The notes beneath the pieces are model-generated. The model saw only the letters and a program-made list of their open reading frames with translations, had not been told where the DNA came from and ran no database searches. This document shows, piece after piece, positions 10,182 through 19,864 of a DNA stretch of 41,066 bases. Numbering within the stretch: position 1 is the first letter of the stretch; each line of letters opens with the position of its first letter. Origin of the DNA: Phoronis australis (Eukaryota; Phoronida; Phoronidae). The translations under genes were made by a program, and so were the position numbers. The stretch is taken from assembly GCA_002633005.1 (NCBI GenBank), contig NMRA01000796.1, positions 100,715 through 141,780 of the forward strand, written 5' to 3'.

Positions 10182-10981
10182 CAGAGGCGGATCTACGGTG
10201 GGGGGTTCAGGAGGTTAACCCCACCACTTGGGATAGGATCAAGAAATAAAAAAAATTCCGTACCGCCCTTGACCTCGAACCGACAAAGTGCAAAGTATGT
10301 TTGGGCTTTTTGGGAACATTTTTGTGCTTTGACAGCGAATTTCATGCGAACTCGCTGGAGCAGGACACCGTGAATTGTATTATAAGAAAGAACAATTTCT
10401 CAGGGTTTGTTGAACCCCTGTTTTGTGTAAATTTATTGAGTTATGTGTAATTGATATGGACGACGGAATCGAAGCACCCATGGAATTTCTAGTCCCCAGA
10501 GTCATACCTTGTAGTATTATGTGTAGTGTATTGGGGACGCGATCAGAAGGTGAGGACGCCTGTGGTTGCAGCTATAGCGAAAACAACGCCCGGGTAGTAA
10601 AACACTTAATTTGGATTTCATACGCATGCGAAATTGCCGACATGTCTTAAGAATGCGAAAACCTGAGTACGAACTTGCATTTCTAAAAGAGAATGAAGTT
10701 CGAATATTGAATTATCAACCACGATACCGTCATCTACGTATTGCCAAACGCCACCTCGGTTGAAGTTGGCAGGGTACGGCCCGATGATTACGTGAAGCAC
10801 TTTGAATCAAAATTCAAAATTATTACTAACTTGTTTATTGATGTAGTACGAGTAGCTGCAACAATTTTGTTGTTGTTGTCCATCTATATCCTAGCTTTAA
10901 CGGAGAGGCTAGGGCTGGACCTATTACGCCGGGGGTTCAATCGAACCCTCTGAACCCCCCCCCCCCCCGGCTAAGGGCCTG
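10182..10981. mobile_element. CAG-ended TIR element with G/C-rich ends, non-autonomous
   Basis: The left end reads CAGAGGCGGATCTACGG followed by TGGGGGGTTCAGGAGGTT and AACCCC. The right end, read on the minus strand, starts CAGGCCCTTAGCCGGGG, then a long G run, GGTTCAGAGGGTT and GAACCCC. The ends are therefore imperfect inverted repeats. The right boundary falls exactly where the Gypsy reading frame (…GVIKRVD) breaks off. The flanks share GTAGA(T/C) on the minus strand, an imperfect candidate target duplication. The interior has no long ORF. The CAG…GGCGGATC terminus is like hAT-type non-autonomous elements, but assignment is inference. Confidence 0.55.
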
Positions 10982-11083
10982 CATCTACACGCTTAATAAC
11001 ACCCATTTTGTCCATGCGTTCGAACTCATTCTTAAACGCCGTTTGCAAGTGAACCGCTACCGCACAAGGGGTGCTCACGACGG

Positions 11084-11093
11084 GTTTGTAACC
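11084..11093. repeat. 10-bp target-site duplication, left copy (GTTTGTAACC)
   Basis: Identical to 12525-12534 and directly abutting the AATGAG terminus of the inserted element. Confidence 0.8.
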
Positions 11094-12524
11094 AATGAGA
11101 TAACTATAACTAGTAGAGCTGACACGACTGTACTCGCAAGCCAGACAGCGCGTGACGCGGTCCGCCATATTGATGATGAACTATACGTAAACAAAAGCAC
11201 GGTGGCCTTATGGAAGCCGGGGAATTTTCAGAATAAAATTTGAAATTTTAAATACTAACGAGGTTTTAAAATATTGGTAACATAAAGCAATGTAAACCTG
11301 TGATCCACGCATTGCGTAAACGGTCATACAAGCCATTGCAAAGACCAAATTCCTAATGATTTGGCTGAAATTCTCACGGAGTGCTGCTAGGGCTTGGGAG
11401 ATTTTGCCGGCTCAGTCGAAAACAATCACTGAAATGTATAAAGTTTAGAAAATGCTATTACATAGGCTGATTTAGGGGGAGGGGCAGGGGGCCCGTCCCC
11501 CCACCTTGGCTGCCGCAAAAAAATAAAACAGAAATAGCGTGAGGAAGATATTGAGTTTACTAATTAACGTAGGTAAGCAACATACGGCCTGGTAGATAAT
11601 TGGCGTGCCACGTTGTCATAACAGACAAAAGACTGTGCTTGGCAGTTAACAAAGAAGCTACATGTAGATGTTATCACACGCTCAGAAACCCCATCGTCTT
11701 GTAAAGTCACTGAACGGGAAAACACTGTCATGTATAAAAATGATGGTTTTCCTCAAGTAAGACAGTTGCAGATTTTAATAGCTTGCCAGGCTACATAACA
11801 TTTGTCTCATCTCTTAAAATCTACAGAAACAACCCATCTACCGTCCCAATATAACACTGTGGGGTGTAGCATTCTTGGGGTATCCTTTCTTTCTAATCTT
11901 CGAATTGGTGTCCACTTTGTAAAAATGTACATCTATTAATCTTGTAGTCACTTGTTGTGTTTCTTCATTGCTAGAAATCAACAGATTTCTTGGTCACTAA
12001 GCCCTTAAAGACATATCGGACTAACATGGAAAGTCCAGTAACATACTCTCCATGAAACGTGGACTTAAGTGGGTGTTCTAGGGACCAAATGAAGTTGAAC
12101 AGTATTGTTTCTGGGAACGGATTCTCTCCCACAAAATCATTTTACTTCAGTTTCAATTTTTAAACCATGAAAGACCAAAAATTATATCATTGATTCTGGG
12201 TCTAACCTTTATACTGGAAAACAAACTTTATTTTTGATGTTTTCTGCTATAACTAAAGATAGGTGTTAAGGCCCTTTAATTCTGTGCTCAAGTATGCATT
12301 GATTTTCTTGGATGATTTTCTAAAAAATCCTAGTTTGCATTCGATGATCCTAACATAAAAGCTATGAGTGTTTACTTGAAATCCGGTGCTGTTACCAATA
12401 TTGGTTCCTAGATACTGCACAGTACACACGCATCTCGACTTACATGGTTCATCAGCAAGATGGCGGACCACGTACTCCACTCAACGAAAACCACGTGATG
12501 TCACCTCTGTTTATATAGCTCATT
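11094..12524. mobile_element. 1.43-kb TIR element (Mutator-like by size of TSD and TIR), inserted in the Gypsy element
   Basis: The Gypsy sequence GTTTGTAACC occurs at 11084-11093 and again at 12525-12534, directly flanking this segment: a 10-bp target-site duplication. Both ends start AATGAG. Reading inward from each end, the termini stay alignable for about 95 bp (left 11094-11190, right 12430-12524 inverted); shared blocks include AGAG.TGACA and GTCCGCCAT.TTG.TGATGAAC. The split Gypsy frame (…GYK / GYKPVV…) is restored in order across the duplication. The interior has no transposase-like ORF, so it is non-autonomous. Long TIRs with 9-11-bp duplications are characteristic of Mutator-like elements; the superfamily is inferred. 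A G-rich tract at 11470-11510 inside may be a further small insertion. Confidence 0.8.
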
Positions 12525-12534
12525 GTTTGTAACC
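12525..12534. repeat. 10-bp target-site duplication, right copy (GTTTGTAACC)
   Basis: Identical to 11084-11093 and directly abutting the CTCATT terminus of the inserted element. Confidence 0.8.
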
Positions 12535-12970
12535 AGGTTTCAGCTCGGGGTATGGGGCACCTGGGAAGTGGCCAAAGCCATCAAAACAATCTTTGAATTG
12601 TTTGAGTACTGTCTCTTTTGTCAACTTGCTGGATGAGAATTCGCACGTTATTTTGACTAACTCGTGCTTAACACAAGATTTGTACCCTAGCAGTGTCGGA
12701 CCCTCGCAGTCCACCACGTCGAAGTTAATTGACTCTCTTGCCTTTAGTGGCAGTGTAGACTACACAAACCCATGTTTCTGATTTTATTGTTTCCGTACGC
12801 GGTAAGCATAGTCGTGGCAGGCGACAGTTTATGTTCCTTGGGAAACAATTTATCAAAAATTAACAGTCATAGACATGACATTAGGATCGCTGCCCATGTC
12901 TAGTTTAATGGGAATGTCTTTCCCACGGCGATGCGTGTAGTTTGTCGTTACATAAAGTCTTTACAGTCGA
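12525..12970 (-). pseudogene. Gypsy aspartic protease and protease-RT linker relic
   Basis: 'FPIKLDMGSDPNVMS' (about 12880-12925) aligns with the retropepsin active-site loop, with Thr replaced by Met after the catalytic Asp (codon 12898-12900). Several stops follow. 'VDCEGPTLLGYKSCVKHELVKI' (about 12650-12715) and the linker to RT remain open. The frame ends at GYK, where the inserted TIR element begins; the continuation 'GYKPVV' is on the far side of the insertion near 11090. Confidence 0.75.
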
Positions 12971-13750
12971 TGGCTATTTTGCGTCTTCAATCGACCCAAG
13001 GAATAACTTTTCCATTTTGAACTCGGTTATGTCGTATACACTGTGGCCAGAACACACACACGCGAAATGACCAACTTTGTGGCACTGATAGCATGCCTCT
13101 TTTGTCACACTTGATACATTTCTTGGGTTTGTGTCCGTGGGACTTACGGCGGGTCGATGGGGGCGCGCGAAAGGTACGTTTACCCTTTTTGTCTTTGTGT
13201 TTCTGCACTGCGCATACTGCCTCCTCACCGCGAATCAGACGCATCTGGCTTTGCGCATGCTCGTATTGCCGACCTATTTCTGTGGTTTTGTCTAAGGTTA
13301 ACTTTTGCCCTTGTTCCAAGAGTCTCTCTTGAACTTTTGTATGTCTAACCCCATCGATCATGACATCGACTAATATGTCATCGGAGTTGTCGTACTCGCA
13401 ATCCATAACAAGCAGCTTGAGACCCTTCACAAAATTATAAAAACTCTCACCGTCCTGTTGCTTACGCTGTGCAAGTTAATAGCGTGCCGTGCGCTTATTT
13501 TTCTGGGGACGAACGCAATCACGAAGTTTATCTATTATCTTATCAGGGTCATTTTCCTCTGCTTCCTCGAGGGCAACTGTTTTATACACTTCGCGTCCTT
13601 GACGGCCAAGCCACATACCGAGCCAACCCGCACGAGCAATCGTTTTGGCTGTGGCCAGGGGACCCTTGAATACAAAGCTTACATAATGAACTCACAGTAC
13701 AATTCCTGTGCATCCCAGTCGAAACTCGCCTGGTCAAATGGGGCTGCCAT
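12971..13750 (-). pseudogene. Gypsy gag relic with CCHC zinc knuckle
   Basis: The first Met is at 13750. The capsid-like part continues in a shifted frame after about 13685 ('GPLATAKTIARAGW', 'VALEEAEENDPDKIIDKL'). There is an in-frame stop near 13490. The region then reads 'NFVKGLKLLVMDCEYDNSDD' and 'VDVMIDGVRHTKVQERLLEQ' (13430-13310), the typical gag segment in which short peptides recur before the nucleocapsid. A basic stretch precedes a second frameshift (about 13100). The knuckle 'CYQCHKVGHFACVC' lies in the second frame. Gag normally packages the element RNA; here it cannot be translated as one chain. Confidence 0.8.
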
Positions 13751-13870
13751 TTTATCACCACACAAAAGTTCACCAAGAGATTTACACACTTGTGTCTAGG
13801 GGTCTTAACTAACTGTCCTACAGTCTTTTGAGCTCCGGATGACCCCTGTCAGCCGTGATGTTAGTGGATT

Positions 13871-13882
13871 CTCCTGGCACCA
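13871..13882 (-). other. Probable Gypsy primer-binding site
   Basis: On the minus strand TGGTGCCAGGAG lies two bases after a sequence ending in CA, upstream of the gag relic. The TGG start and the position fit a tRNA 3'-end-complementary primer site. The donor tRNA is not established. Confidence 0.5.
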
Positions 13883-13884
13883 TA

Positions 13885-14417
13885 TGACAACATAAATACA
13901 ATTCAAGATGGCTGTACCGGAACTACTTTTATTTGTCAACACAAGCTACTTAAAACCTAACTTCAACGGAATTTTGTTATTTTAGATGTATTGGGAAATC
14001 AGATAGTCCCATCAAAGTCTTAGTAAAATAAGAAAACACGAGTTCAATCACGCAAATGTAAGCCCGTCAAATGATAAGTGAAGCTACGTTTTCGTGCCAT
14101 GTTGCGTCACCGCGAGATCCCAGCGGCAAACAACAAACGGTTGTATTGAATAGGGGTCTGAATAGAACACCATTACGTGCGGGTGTTATTCGCAGCTGTT
14201 TGAATTAAAAGGTGATTCTCGCGATGAAGTAAACAAAAGCAAGCTAATACGCCTAACAGTTCGTTACATTTGGCAATTTATGGCACTAGTGGGCTCAGAG
14301 CGATGCTCTTGACATACTGTAGGAACCAAATTTACAGGTGTTACCGTTGAAGATAGGCTTTAAGCTAATAACAATAACACAAGTACACATGTACTAAGCA
14401 CTACTGCTACGCGGCTG
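13885..14417 (-). other. Probable Gypsy 5' LTR region, outer boundary unresolved
   Basis: The minus strand contains an AATAAA at about 13930 and ends in CA two bases before the primer-binding-type site, as expected for R-U5. I could not find the second LTR copy, so neither length nor outer edge can be fixed. No gene is seen in the rest of the interval. Confidence 0.4.
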
Positions 14418-14872
14418 GAGTTATTTGGTTGACCGACATCCAACAGCTGCCCCACCTGGTGGTCAAATGGTACGAAAACGATCAAATAGACAAACTGGTA
14501 GTGAGCAAGTGTTAGTTGGTTGACATCCAACATCCAACAGCTGCCCCACCTGGAGGTCAAATGCTAAACGATCAAACAAACTTGTAGTGAGAAAGAGTTA
14601 GTTGGTTGACATCCAACATCCAAAAGCTGCCCCACCTGGTGGTTAAATGGTAAAACGATTAAATAGACAAACCGGTAGTGAGTAAGAGTTAGTTGGTTGA
14701 CATCCAACAGCTGCCCCACCTGGTGGTCAAATGGTAAAACGATCCAAAAGGGGGGACAACAAGTGCACATGTGAGCTAGAGTTAATTGGTTGACAGCCAA
14801 CATCCAATAGCTGCCCCACCTGGTGGTCAAATTGTAAAACGATCAAAGAGATATGCAAGCAGTGAGTTTGAG
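14418..14872. repeat. Five-copy tandem array (84-100 bp unit) with a CTCF-like motif in each copy
   Basis: Units begin near 14418, 14513, 14599, 14690 and 14783 with T(A/T)GTTGGTTGACATCCAAC-like sequence. Each contains CAGCTGCCCCACCTGGTGG or a one- or two-base variant (14444, 14538, 14624, 14708, 14808) followed by TCAAATGGTAAAACGATCAAA. On the minus strand the core reads CCACCAGGTGGGGCAGCTG. Its first 14 bases match the published CTCF consensus CCASYAGRKGGCRS at 13 of 14 positions. It also contains two E-boxes (CAGCTG, CACCTG). The minus-strand reading frames here are by-products of the repetition, not genes. Confidence 0.9.
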
Positions 14873-15600
14873 TTTTTTATACGTTTATTTTATTAGCAAC
14901 CATAACTTATATACAGAAGAAACAAAATAAACATTAACCCTACAACCAGGGTGTAAGTACACGAGCGTATTTTAATAAAAAACATGAACACTCCATTCAC
15001 ACCGGAATCGACCATGTGTAATTATTAGATTTTTAGACAAAATGTCCTTCTAAAGGGACCCATCTGTTCATAAAATGTTCGTACATGTAATTTATTGTAA
15101 ATTTTCTGTTTATGTTATGATATTCAAATATTTCATATTTCAGTCTTTGCAAGCAGGGAAGTTTGGAATTTAACCTGTTTACTAAGCAAATAAGGACATT
15201 AATGACACTTTGGGCCCCCACTTTCCCTAAGATAACATCAAACTAATAACGATCCCTGCTTTGGCAGCAAAACACTTGTTCACCGACTTCCAAAAATTTC
15301 GAATAACTTGACATTCCTAAAAAAACAAGCCAACGATTCTGGGAGTCTTTTCCACAGAATGTGCAGAGAGATGAGTTAGCTAAACCTATTTTATATAAGA
15401 AATAATTTGTACTAAGAAATATGTAAATCTAATTTGTGACCATTTAAGATTTTTGTCTTTAGTGTACAAAGAATTTAACCCATGCACAGTTCTCCACCAT
15501 TCACTATGATGTTGGCTATTAGGTAAGCAAACCAACTTGAAATTTTTATTTAACGATCTCACCATTAAGACAGAAATGTTTTTCCACATATTTTGGAAAA
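14873..15600 (-). mobile_element. L1/Tx1-like LINE, C-terminal tail and 3' UTR
   Basis: On the minus strand, 'SEWWRTVHGLNSLYTKDKNLKW' (about 15435-15500) is followed, in a shifted frame, by 'TNYFLYKIGLANSSLCTFCGK' (about 15345-15410), the zinc-knuckle start of L1/Tx1-type ORF2 C-termini. Next come 'QVIRNFWKSVNKCFAAKAG' (about 15255-15320) and, further on, 'RFTINYMYEHFMNRWVPL' (about 15045-15110). The 3' UTR ends with AATAAAATAAACGTATAAAAAA-like sequence at about 14873-14900, directly against the last unit of the tandem array. Several frameshifts show it is dead. Confidence 0.8.
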
Positions 15601-16338
15601 CTCCGATGAGAAGTCATTAAAGATTGGCGTTTTGTTGTTTTTCATATATTGCGACGTCTCAAGAACTTCGTCGACTGCATGGCAACCCTTGCTGATCGCA
15701 AAAACGCAACATTATTAAAGCAACCTGCCAAACAATTTTGGCAAGATGTTTATCTGTCAGAGTGCTTGCGAATTCTGTTTAGTATATTTTGAAAAGTACT
15801 GTATTTGTGGAGCTTTTGCGTAGAAATAAGAACTTTTTTGTTGATGGATACTTTTATATACGTATTAGTTATATATTTATGTTATAATAACATTAATTTA
15901 TGAACAAAAATAATAACAAAGCCGAGACTCGTTTTCCTACAAAATTCCTGTATGATTTCCAAAGGCATCAGGTAACCAGTCCCTGGTTTACTACGCACGG
16001 CAAACAATAACAGACTAGTTTGAAAGCCTGCAACTGTCTAAAATGAGTTGTTGATAGTCCCAAGCAGTGGCTTTCAAATCTTTCAGTAAGTGTCGTATGT
16101 TCTATACCGTGCAAAACCGTACTGGCTGCTGTTAAAGTGACTATCAACGATAAATTAAAGCTGTGTCGAACCCCCTTTAACCCGTGCTTCTGGACAACAG
16201 GGAAAAAAGACCAATTTTATAACGGCAATGTCTTACATCAGAACTTGTTTTTTACAAAAAACAATGTCCAAATGTTATTGTAAGCCTTCTGTCAAAATCG
16301 CCATATTTCTATTCACCTAAGGGTCAAGCCCCCAGGTC
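15601..16338. other. Unassigned spacer
   Basis: AT-rich, with no recognisable coding or repeat signal apart from its last bases, which are the pre-insertion target of the LINE that follows. Confidence 0.45.
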
Positions 16339-16351
16339 AAGGTGTCACATT
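16339..16351. repeat. 13-bp target-site duplication, left copy (AAGGTGTCACATT)
   Basis: Identical to 19852-19864 and flanks the LINE between them. Confidence 0.85.
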
Positions 16352-16935
16352 GCTTGCAAGAAACTCATTTTATTGAATCAGAAATTTCTGTTATTAGGGC
16401 CTAGTGGGGATATGATGTTTTCATGAGCCCTGGAACAAGAGAATCGAGAGGTGTTTGCATATTGCTAAATAATAACTTTGAATGTGAAGTTGGTAAAATC
16501 CATCTTGATGATAAAGGAAACCTTGTTGTCATCGAATTACTTATTGAAAATCGAGTCTCAATACGTTAGCTAATATTTATGGTACCAACAAGGATGACCC
16601 TGAATTTTTTAGAATCCTGCTTCAAGTAGTCTCTGACTACAATTAAGAGTTCATAATCATTTGCGGCGACAGGAATTTGGTTCAGGATTTCAATCTTGAC
16701 TAATTAGGATACAAACACCAAAACAATCCGGCTGCAAGAAAACAAGTTATCAGTCTGATGTCGCAGTTAAATTTGGTCGACCCGTGGCGGTTATGTAACC
16801 CAAATACAACGAGTTATACTTGGTTGAGAATTAACCCTTGTAAGCAAGCCCGTGTGGACTTTTTCTAGTGTCCGACGAGTTTTCCTCTTGGACATAAAAT
16901 ATTGAAACGTCCCCAGGTTTTAGAACTGACCATCA
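16352..16935 (+). pseudogene. LINE apurinic-type endonuclease domain, truncated and broken
   Basis: This is the APE-like endonuclease that nicks target DNA to prime reverse transcription. 'QETH' retains the catalytic Glu, and 'GVCILLNNNF', 'NIYGTN', 'CGDRN' and 'ARVDFF' mark the later strands. The second of these normally reads GDFN; here it is GDRN. There are in-frame stops at about 16411, 16568 and 16645, and frame changes. The residues before QETH are absent. Confidence 0.8.
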
Positions 16936-16942
16936 ATGTGCC

Positions 16943-17569
16943 GTGACTACTATTCAGGCCTCTAGATTTGTTAGAGGTAAAGGTCTATGGCGACTTAACA
17001 AATCCTTATTACGTGATGTAGAATATATCAGTAATGTGAAAGACATAATAGTTAAAACAGAGAAGGAATATTTATCTCCTGACAATGACTCCAATTTGTC
17101 AGACGGTCAGTCCACTATAGACGACTCTCTTCTTCTTGAGATGATTCTATTGAATATTAGAAATTATACTTTGTCTTATTCAGCTTTCAAGAAAAAAGAA
17201 AAGCATCGACATAAAAAGAATTTAGAGGAGCAATTAAGTCTTCTTAAAGAAATGATGTGCAACAGTAATTCTGCTCTGCTCCTTGAAATTTATTCAGATA
17301 TGCAGAAAGATTATGAATATATTAGAAAGGACAAAGTGAAAGGCATGATGCTGAGATCTCGGGCAAAATGGATCGAGGATAGTGAAAAACCGTCCAAACA
17401 TTTTAGTAACTTAGCAAAACGCAATTACGTGAACAAGAATGTCCATAAACTAATAGACGAGACTGGACGAAGCTTGACAAACCAAAAAGCTATACTGTGT
17501 GCAATCGAAAAATTCTATGAAAATTTATACGCAGCCAAAGAAAATTACTCTCTCCAATATGAGTTGTAG
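16943..17569 (+). pseudogene. LINE ORF2 segment between endonuclease and RT
   Basis: An uninterrupted 208-codon frame. It begins after 'DHQCA' wording typical of the endonuclease end and contains 'RGKGLWRLNKSLLRD', a basic helix-rich part, then 'RSRAKWIEDSEKPSKHFSNLAKRN' (the conserved 'R.RA.W.E.GE..S.YF..LE' block of L1/Tx1 ORF2) and 'AILCAIEKFYENLYAAKE'. It ends at a TAG in place of a coding triplet. The apparent start Met is internal to ORF2. Lys-rich and Glu-rich content is normal for this region. Confidence 0.8.
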
Positions 17570-18600
17570 GACTTGGTGACCCCTGAAAATATTTCGAAAC
17601 TAGACGCCGACTTGAAAGAAAAACTAGAAGGACCAATAACATATACTGAAACTGCGGCTGTCCTTAAATGTATGAAAAATGACAAAACTCTGGGGTCTGA
17701 TGGTTTTCCTGTGGAGTTTTACATTTTTGATCAAACCTTTTAGTTACAGTTTTGGAACTTGCCGTCTCCCTACCACTATGCGTCAAGGTGTCATTAGTTT
17801 GATTCCTAAGAGCAAGAAACCACGTGAATACATTAAAAATTGGAGACCAATCTCCTTACTAAATTCAAGTTATAAACTATTATCAGCATGTATTGCACAA
17901 AGGATAAAAGCTGTTTTAAATAAGTGAATTCATCCCAATCAAACTGGGTTTCTCCCAGGTCGCTTTATCGGGGAGAACTCCAGAGTGATTTATGACATCT
18001 TACAATATACTCAAGTTAAGGATATTTCCGGACTTCTGGTATTAATTGATTTTGAAAAAGCCTTTGATTCTGTGTCCTGGGGATTTCTTAAGAAAGTTCT
18101 ACAATATTTCAATTTTGGTGACGATATTATTCGTTCGTTCACAATACTCAAAGTGTCCAACTTTCGGTCATTCAGTATGGCTTTACGTCTAAGTACTTTA
18201 ACATTTGCCGAGGTTGCAGACAAGGGGATCCCCTTTCACCTTATCTTTTTTTGTTGTGTGCCGAAATTATGGCATCTATGTTGAGGCAATGCGAGAAAGT
18301 TAAAGGCATAAAAGTAGGGTCTTTAGAGTATGACTTAATGCAATATGCAGACGACACGGTCCTCTTTCTAGATGGTTCAGAGACCTCTTTGAAATCGTCA
18401 CTTAATCTTCTTGATCAGTTTGCTAAGTATTATAAGCTTTGCTGTGAAAAAGATTTAAAATGGGTAAGTTCCCAGTTCACATCTCTTGGAATTACCTTCT
18501 CTGTCAACTTACAGGATATGATTCACTTAAACTACTATGTAAAATTAAACGAGGTTAGAAAAGGCATTGGAAATTGGTCAAAAAGAAATTAATCTACCTT
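17570..18600 (+). pseudogene. LINE reverse transcriptase domain, broken
   Basis: RT blocks appear in order: 'MRQGVISLIPKSKKPREYIKNWRPISLL' (17775-17860, RT1-2), 'QTGFLPGRFIGENSRVIYDIL' (about 17940-18003), 'GLLVLIDFEKAFDSVSW' (about 18030-18080, with the first catalytic Asp), a damaged 'KGIPF' in place of RQG-P, and 'MQYADDTVLFLDGS' (about 18338-18380, catalytic YADD). At least three frame changes and a TGA at about 17925 interrupt it. Catalytic Asp residues are still encoded but the chain is not. Confidence 0.88.
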
Positions 18601-19742
18601 TGGTAAGATAACGGTTGTCAAATCTTTTTTATTACCAAAACTGATTCACCTCTTTTACACGCTTTCTCTTCCAAGTGCTACTTTTGTAAGGACGTTGAAA
18701 AAATATTTTTTTTGTACCTCTTCTGATAGAATCTCAAGAAAAACCATGGTACAGAAATCTGAAGATGGAGGTGGGAATATGGTCCATATTGCGTCATTTG
18801 TCAAAGGTATTAAACTGACTTGGATTCGAAGATTCTTCAAAAATTGTTATAACAATGCTTCTCCTTGGCTAAATATTTTATGTGAAATAATTCCTAATAT
18901 AAAAAATGACTTTTCAGTTGGGTTTTTGTTTTTTCCTTGAAGTATCTAACCGTACTAAGAATATTTTTGGAAGGATATTTTTTATATCTTATACGAATAT
19001 ATCAATCTGTGTGAGATAGATGATCCTTTGTACCAACCTTTTTGGTATAACCCCAAAATTTGTATAGACAGTTGTCCAATTTTTCGGAACGAGTGGTTTC
19101 AAAAGGGTATACGGTACGTATACGATTTAATTAACCCTGATAACGGATATATTTATGGTTATCATACCTTTTATTCACGTTTTCAATTTTGTCCTTGTAT
19201 TACTCATTTTTATGGAATTCGAAGTTCAATACTTCGTTCTTGGAATCATCTAAGAGACAAGAGTACTATAGTCACTCCACTTTTTCCAGAACATATTTTT
19301 CGAATCTCCTCGGAAAATAAACGGGGAAAATCTATGAATTATTAATTTGTAAATTGTATGTAAAACCTGTCGCAGAATTGAAGTGGGAGAGAGAAATTAA
19401 CTTATGTGATGATACTCAATCTTGGAAAAAAATTTATTCTGTAATTTATCATTGTACTTCCGATGTCAGACTCAGATGGTTTCAATTCCGTATCAACGTT
19501 CTTTCTGTGAGCAACATGAAGAAACAATTCTACATTTGTATTGGGGATGTTCACTTGTTCAGAAGTTTTGGGGTTGCTTAGCCAAATTTCATTTATATAG
19601 ACAAAGACTACAAAAGGCTAAGCCCAATTTTCAGTCATTATTACGTGAGGTATGTGATTACTACAACCTGGAAAAAATTATTTACAATGATATATTGGAT
19701 CTTGAGAGATTCCAGGCAAGGCGGTCTTTTTTGCCAAATTAG
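18601..19742 (+). pseudogene. LINE ORF2 C-terminal region with zinc-binding motif, broken
   Basis: 'RKTMVQKSEDGGGNMVHIASFVKGIKLTWIRRF' (18730-18830) is the usual block after the thumb. 'PIFRNEWFQKGIRYVYDLINPDNGYI' (19075-19160), 'LRWFQFRINVLSV' and 'CEQHEETILHLYWGCSLVQKFWGCLAKF' (about 19505-19590) follow. The last is the C-x2-C…H-x-C type tail; its first Cys pair is altered by frame change. It is fragmentary in four frames. Confidence 0.8.
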
Positions 19743-19851
19743 CTTTTATAGGGGCCGATAATGTTCGTAATTTGTTTTGATGTACACTTAACTAGATTTC
19801 ATATTGCTGCACAACTGGTTGGTTGAATTAATAAATATTTCATCATGAAAA

Positions 19852-19864
19852 AAGGTGTCACATT
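19852..19864. repeat. 13-bp target-site duplication, right copy (AAGGTGTCACATT)
   Basis: Identical to 16339-16351; it follows the A-rich tail of the LINE. Confidence 0.85.

Larger units (their letters stand above)
10982..13886 (-). mobile_element. Decayed Gypsy-type LTR retrotransposon (gag, protease, start of RT), split by an insertion
   Basis: Read on the minus strand: the LTR edge ends in CA (13885-13886), followed after two bases by a TGGTGCCAGGAG primer-binding-type site (13871-13882). Gag starts at ATG 13750. A CCHC knuckle follows (C-x2-C-x3-GH-x4-C, about 13046-13093), then a protease active-site region at about 12889-12910. The protease-RT linker 'LTKETVLKQFKDCFDGFG' is at about 12570-12625. 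After an interruption, the RT N-terminus 'FKNEFERMDKMGVIKRVD' is at about 10985-11040. Several frameshifts and stops break gag, and the protease catalytic DTG reads DMG. The rest of pol is missing. This is a dead, 3'-truncated copy. Confidence 0.85.
16352..19851 (+). mobile_element. 5'-truncated L1/Tx1-like LINE, 3.5 kb, with target-site duplication
   Basis: The element opens inside the endonuclease domain at 'CLQETHF' (16351 onward). It continues with 'SRGVCILLNNNFECEVGKI' (about 16440-16500), 'ANIYGTNKDDPEFF' (about 16571-16615), 'IICGDRN' (about 16657-16678) and 'SYTWLRINPCKQARVDFF' (about 16813-16865). A 208-codon linker frame (16943-17569), an RT (17570-18600) and a long C-terminal region (to 19742) follow. 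A short 3' UTR ends ATAAATATTTCATCATGAAAA. AAGGTGTCACATT flanks it on both sides, so the boundaries are well defined. Stops and frameshifts in every domain show it cannot move. ORF1 and the endonuclease N-terminus were lost at insertion. Confidence 0.92.

Noticed and set aside
14360-14830. Minus-strand frames with repeated 'DHQVGQLLDV' peptides, looking like a repeat protein
   Set aside because: The peptide periodicity is just the tandem DNA repeat translated; the frames break at unit boundaries and no start, donor or domain supports a gene.
14418-14872. CRISPR array
   Set aside because: Units repeat over their full length with no unique spacers, and the window is eukaryotic.
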